From positions 7,460-71,459 of the forward strand of contig CAZSYU010000009.1 in NCBI GenBank assembly GCA_964611345.1: a DNA stretch of 64,000 nt, in the 5' to 3' direction. Below are positions 61,744 through 64,000 of the stretch, piece by piece (position 1 is the stretch's first letter; each line of letters starts with the position of its first letter). The notes under the pieces are model-generated. The model made no database searches. It was not told the origin of the DNA and saw only the letters and a list, made by a program, of their open reading frames with translations. Position numbers and translations under genes: made by a program. This DNA comes from JALZVT01 sp964611345. Lineage in GTDB: Bacteria; Pseudomonadota; Gammaproteobacteria; Pseudomonadales; Azotimanducaceae.

Positions 61744-62949
61744 CTAAACGACGCCCTTAGCGCGCAATGCCATTATTTCTGCATCGCTACGGCCAAGCTC
61801 ACGCAACACTTCGTCTGTATGTTGCCCCAGCGTCGGCGCCTTCTTAACACCAACTCGAGGCACACCATCGATGTTGAGTGGATCGCGAATCATCCGCTCC
61901 ACACCAATATCTTCAACGGGTGTCACGGTAATGCCATTGATCTCCAGCTGCTGATCAGCCACCAGATCCTGCAGCGTTTCCATCCGCGATGCGGGTACGT
62001 TGCTCGCCTGAAAAATCGCTAACCACTCCGCTGCCGGACGCTCAATAATTCGGGCGCGCAGCAGCTTAACCAGCGCTGCCCCGTTCACGAAACGCAATTC
62101 TGGCGTTGCGAAGCGCTCATCGACCAGAATTTCTGGCAACTCCAGGGCAAGCACAAAGGCATCGAACTGCTCCACCGTGCGCACCATCGAAAGCTGCAAC
62201 CAGACATCATCGCTGGTGATATAAAGCGCGCGATTAAACGGCATGCGCTCTGCGTGCAAAAAGTTACCGAAGTCCGCATCAGAAAAGGCCGCCTGGGCAA
62301 CACATGAGGCCGCCCAAACGCCATTCGCCAAGAGCGACGTGTGCACTCTGGCGCCTTTGCCAGTGCGTTCTCTGCGTAATAGAGCTGTCACGATGTTGGC
62401 GTACATCGCCATTGCCGTCGGGTGATCGCCCATGCCAGGCACCGATTGTGCTGGCTCTGCACCCGGCGAACGCACGTTATCCATCAAGCCAGAACGTGCC
62501 CAGTACGCCACGTGATCAAACCCCTCACCATCTCGTTCGGGACCTTCTTCACCGTAGGCCGTGAGGGAGGCATAGATCACCGATTTGTTTACTGCCTGAA
62601 TGTCGTCATAGAGCAAACCCAGTTTACGGCGCATAGGCAGCGGATGGTTAGTGACATACACGTCACATTCCCTAACCAGCTCGTGCAATATCGCCATACC
62701 TTCTGCCGACTTCAGATTCAGCGACAACGAACGCTTATTGCGGTTGTCCAGTGCCCAGGTGTAGTTGATGTCGGCATCGGGGCTCATTGGCATCTGGGCG
62801 TAGGTTCGATAGGCATCCCCAACTTCGGTCTGCTCAATCTTAATCACCGAAGCACCAAGATCCGCCAGAATCGTGGTGGCAACCGGTGCCGCAATCCAGG
62901 TACCAATATCCAACACCTTCAGCCCAGCAAATAAATAATCGTCGCCCAC
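61744..62949 (-). CDS. CaiB/BaiF family CoA-transferase
   Basis: A 401-residue class III CoA-transferase, moving CoA between carboxylic acids via an enzyme-bound aspartyl anhydride. I chose GTG 62949, with GGGAGAGAAC just upstream; the frame is open to 63033 without a better start. The N-terminus G-L-K-V-L-D-I-G-T-W-I-A-A-P-V and G-F-D-H-V-A-Y-W-A-R-S-G (near the catalytic Asp) are typical. The acyl substrate is unknown (carnitine, bile-acid and steroid acyl-CoA types exist). Confidence 0.9.
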   Translation of the reverse strand: MGDDYLFAGLKVLDIGTWIAAPVATTILADLGASVIKIEQTEVGDAYRTYAQMPMSPDADINYTWALDNRNKRSLSLNLKSAEGMAILHELVRECDVYVTNHPLPMRRKLGLLYDDIQAVNKSVIYASLTAYGEEGPERDGEGFDHVAYWARSGLMDNVRSPGAEPAQSVPGMGDHPTAMAMYANIVTALLRRERTGKGARVHTSLLANGVWAASCVAQAAFSDADFGNFLHAERMPFNRALYITSDDVWLQLSMVRTVEQFDAFVLALELPEILVDERFATPELRFVNGAALVKLLRARIIERPAAEWLAIFQASNVPASRMETLQDLVADQQLEINGITVTPVEDIGVERMIRDPLNIDGVPRVGVKKAPTLGQHTDEVLRELGRSDAEIMALRAKGVV

Positions 62950-63054
62950 GTTCTCTCCCGCTCTCAGTGATATGCGCTCGTAGATAGCCGCGCTCGAACA
63001 TAGCCTGATGCTATATGCTGTACCCAACAACACAAGTTATGCCAGAGAATCTAA

Positions 63055-63894
63055 TTGACCAACATTGAGAAAACCTACTGTTCGGAAGTTTGCTCGGCAC
63101 AGGGTGAGCCCCTGGCCGGCACCGCAATTCAGGTGGATGTCTGGATCATGCTCGAGTATCGCCGCGCCTGGTCGGCCAAGGCAGTGGCCGATAACCAACT
63201 GCAGCCAACCACCAATGCCTGGCTTACAAAAACGGTTAGCGATTTCGCCGCGATCGGGCTTGTCGCAAGGCCCCAATTCATCCGTCGCCCCGAACGCACC
63301 GAGACGCAGCAGCTGTTTGTTTCTTACCAGGGTCGACTCGGCGGGCTCAAGGTTGCGTCAGAAAGTGACCTGCACCAATTAGATTTAGTGACAACAGAAT
63401 TAGAGGCAGTGAGAGACACTCAGTATTTCGTGTGCGTCAATGCGAAACGCGATATTTGCTGCGCGAAGTTTGGCCGCCCGACCTATGCCGCACTACACAA
63501 GATTCTAAAGGGTCGCGCGTGGCAAACCACTCATGTTGGCGGTCACCGCTACGCACCAAATATATTGGTGCTACCGCAGTCGGCGTTATACGGTCGAGTC
63601 ACGCCCGGCGACGTTCCTGAATTTCTGGCAGCGACCGAAAACAATCGACTCGCGCGCGGATTTTTGCGCGGCCAAACGCGCTACTCGGCCATCGCCCAAA
63701 TTGCCGAACATACGATCATCAACGCGCAGGAACTGCTAAGCGAATCATCAGATCAGGCTACCTTCTCAACCCCCGATGGTGCACGGAGCGTTACTGTCGG
63801 TCCTGCGCTCGAATCGATAGAAGTACTGCCCAGCTGTGGCAAAGACCGAAAATCAATCACTCCACTCATTGCGCAGCCGGAGCGCAATGGCTAG
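63055..63894 (+). CDS. Sucrase/ferredoxin-like (thioredoxin-like 2Fe-2S) protein
   Basis: A 279-residue protein starting at TTG 63055. The segment F-V-C-V-N-A-K-R-D-I-C-C-A-K-F-G-R-P matches the C-x(n)-C-C iron-sulfur motif of the Suc_Fer-like family, and W-Q-T-T-H-V-G-G-H-R-Y-A-P-N follows, both diagnostic. It may bind a 2Fe-2S cluster in a thioredoxin-type fold; the role is not known. An earlier C-S-E-V-C-S pair near the N-terminus is also present. Divergent from the CoA-transferase gene. Confidence 0.85.
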   Translation: MTNIEKTYCSEVCSAQGEPLAGTAIQVDVWIMLEYRRAWSAKAVADNQLQPTTNAWLTKTVSDFAAIGLVARPQFIRRPERTETQQLFVSYQGRLGGLKVASESDLHQLDLVTTELEAVRDTQYFVCVNAKRDICCAKFGRPTYAALHKILKGRAWQTTHVGGHRYAPNILVLPQSALYGRVTPGDVPEFLAATENNRLARGFLRGQTRYSAIAQIAEHTIINAQELLSESSDQATFSTPDGARSVTVGPALESIEVLPSCGKDRKSITPLIAQPERNG

Positions 63895-63925
63895 AGCCAG
63901 GTACTAAATTCAGGGATACCCGACT

Positions 63926-64000
63926 ATGTCGACGCAACTCAAGGTTCGAGCCATACCCTTCGTCATCACCGCGCTACTGATATCTATCGTCCTCCCAAGA
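63926..64000 (+). CDS. Start of an exported or membrane protein (3' partial)
   Basis: ATG 63926 opens a frame that runs off the window (25 codons). It begins M-S-T-Q-L-K-V-R-A-I-P-F-V-I-T-A-L-L-I-S-I-V-L-P, a signal peptide or first transmembrane segment. No product can be named. Confidence 0.5.
   Translation, partial: MSTQLKVRAIPFVITALLISIVLPR

Overview
This window looks like a chromosomal segment from a heterotrophic, probably marine gammaproteobacterium. The pointers are a TatD of the E. coli type, a DedA/rhodanese protein, an AEC/NSS/MATE/MFS transporter mix, HupE/UreJ, YeeE/YedE halves and many CoA-, SDR- and P450-type lipid catabolism genes. The taxon is an inference from gene content; there is no ribosomal or other strong marker here. 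I see no insertion sequence, prophage or CRISPR array. One 100-N scaffold gap lies at 15318-15417.

Layout. 1-1501: the end of an ABC-type DUF3526 permease, a small membrane protein with an HEWGH motif whose stop codon lies inside a tRNA-Arg(CCG) gene, and two small ORFs. 1498-9920: an eight-haem TPR cytochrome lipoprotein, tatD, a sulfotransferase, a serine hydrolase with an NTF2-like partner, an exported YbjN-like protein, a cupin-like protein and a B12-binding radical SAM enzyme. 10005-13125: a 16-bp x5 tandem repeat, an exported mono-CxxCH protein, and a thiolase-like/DUF35 pair. 13201-20636: two very large, divergently transcribed, paralogous secreted proteins with a GH123/DUF4091-like catalytic domain, separated by about 830 bp; the first is cut by the assembly gap. 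20649-25032: a rhodanese lipoprotein or membrane protein, a small Gly-rich exported protein, two glycosyltransferases, and a DedA-rhodanese fusion with an in-frame TGA. 25051-38756: 5'-nucleotidase, four SDR/acyl-CoA ligase/GNAT/EthD type genes, an MBL enzyme, a P450, a ComEA-like protein with a histone-H1-like tail, flavin enzymes and a rhomboid protease. 38771-52852: a second P450, transporters, ModA, an SGNH esterase, YeeE/YedE halves, DUF547, a hybrid histidine kinase and an MBL enzyme. 52961-64000: VOC/2-hydroxyacid dehydrogenase pair, MFS, GFA, a five-gene operon (split-barrel protein, alpha/beta hydrolase, cytochrome c, HupE/UreJ, membrane protein), SDR, phytanoyl-CoA dioxygenase, CaiB-type CoA-transferase, a sucrase/ferredoxin-like protein and the start of one more gene.

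The most notable observation is at 24067-25032. The DedA membrane domain runs straight into a rhodanese domain whose active-site region reads C-T-(TGA)-P-S-E, and the same frame continues for another 48 codons of unmistakable rhodanese sequence. A hairpin with a G-containing apical loop sits 15 nt after the TGA. This is best read as a selenocysteine codon with a bacterial SECIS element, so the protein would be a membrane-bound rhodanese selenoprotein that a standard gene caller truncates. The second notable block is the divergent pair of GH123/DUF4091-like secreted proteins, which share an apparently uncharacterised two-cysteine beta-sandwich module (one copy in one paralog, two in the other).

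Most other genes fit an aerobic degrader of lipids, steroids or terpenoids: acyl-CoA ligase, thiolase-like/DUF35 pair, CoA-transferase, phytanoyl-CoA dioxygenase, EthD, five SDR-type or flavin oxidoreductases and two P450s.
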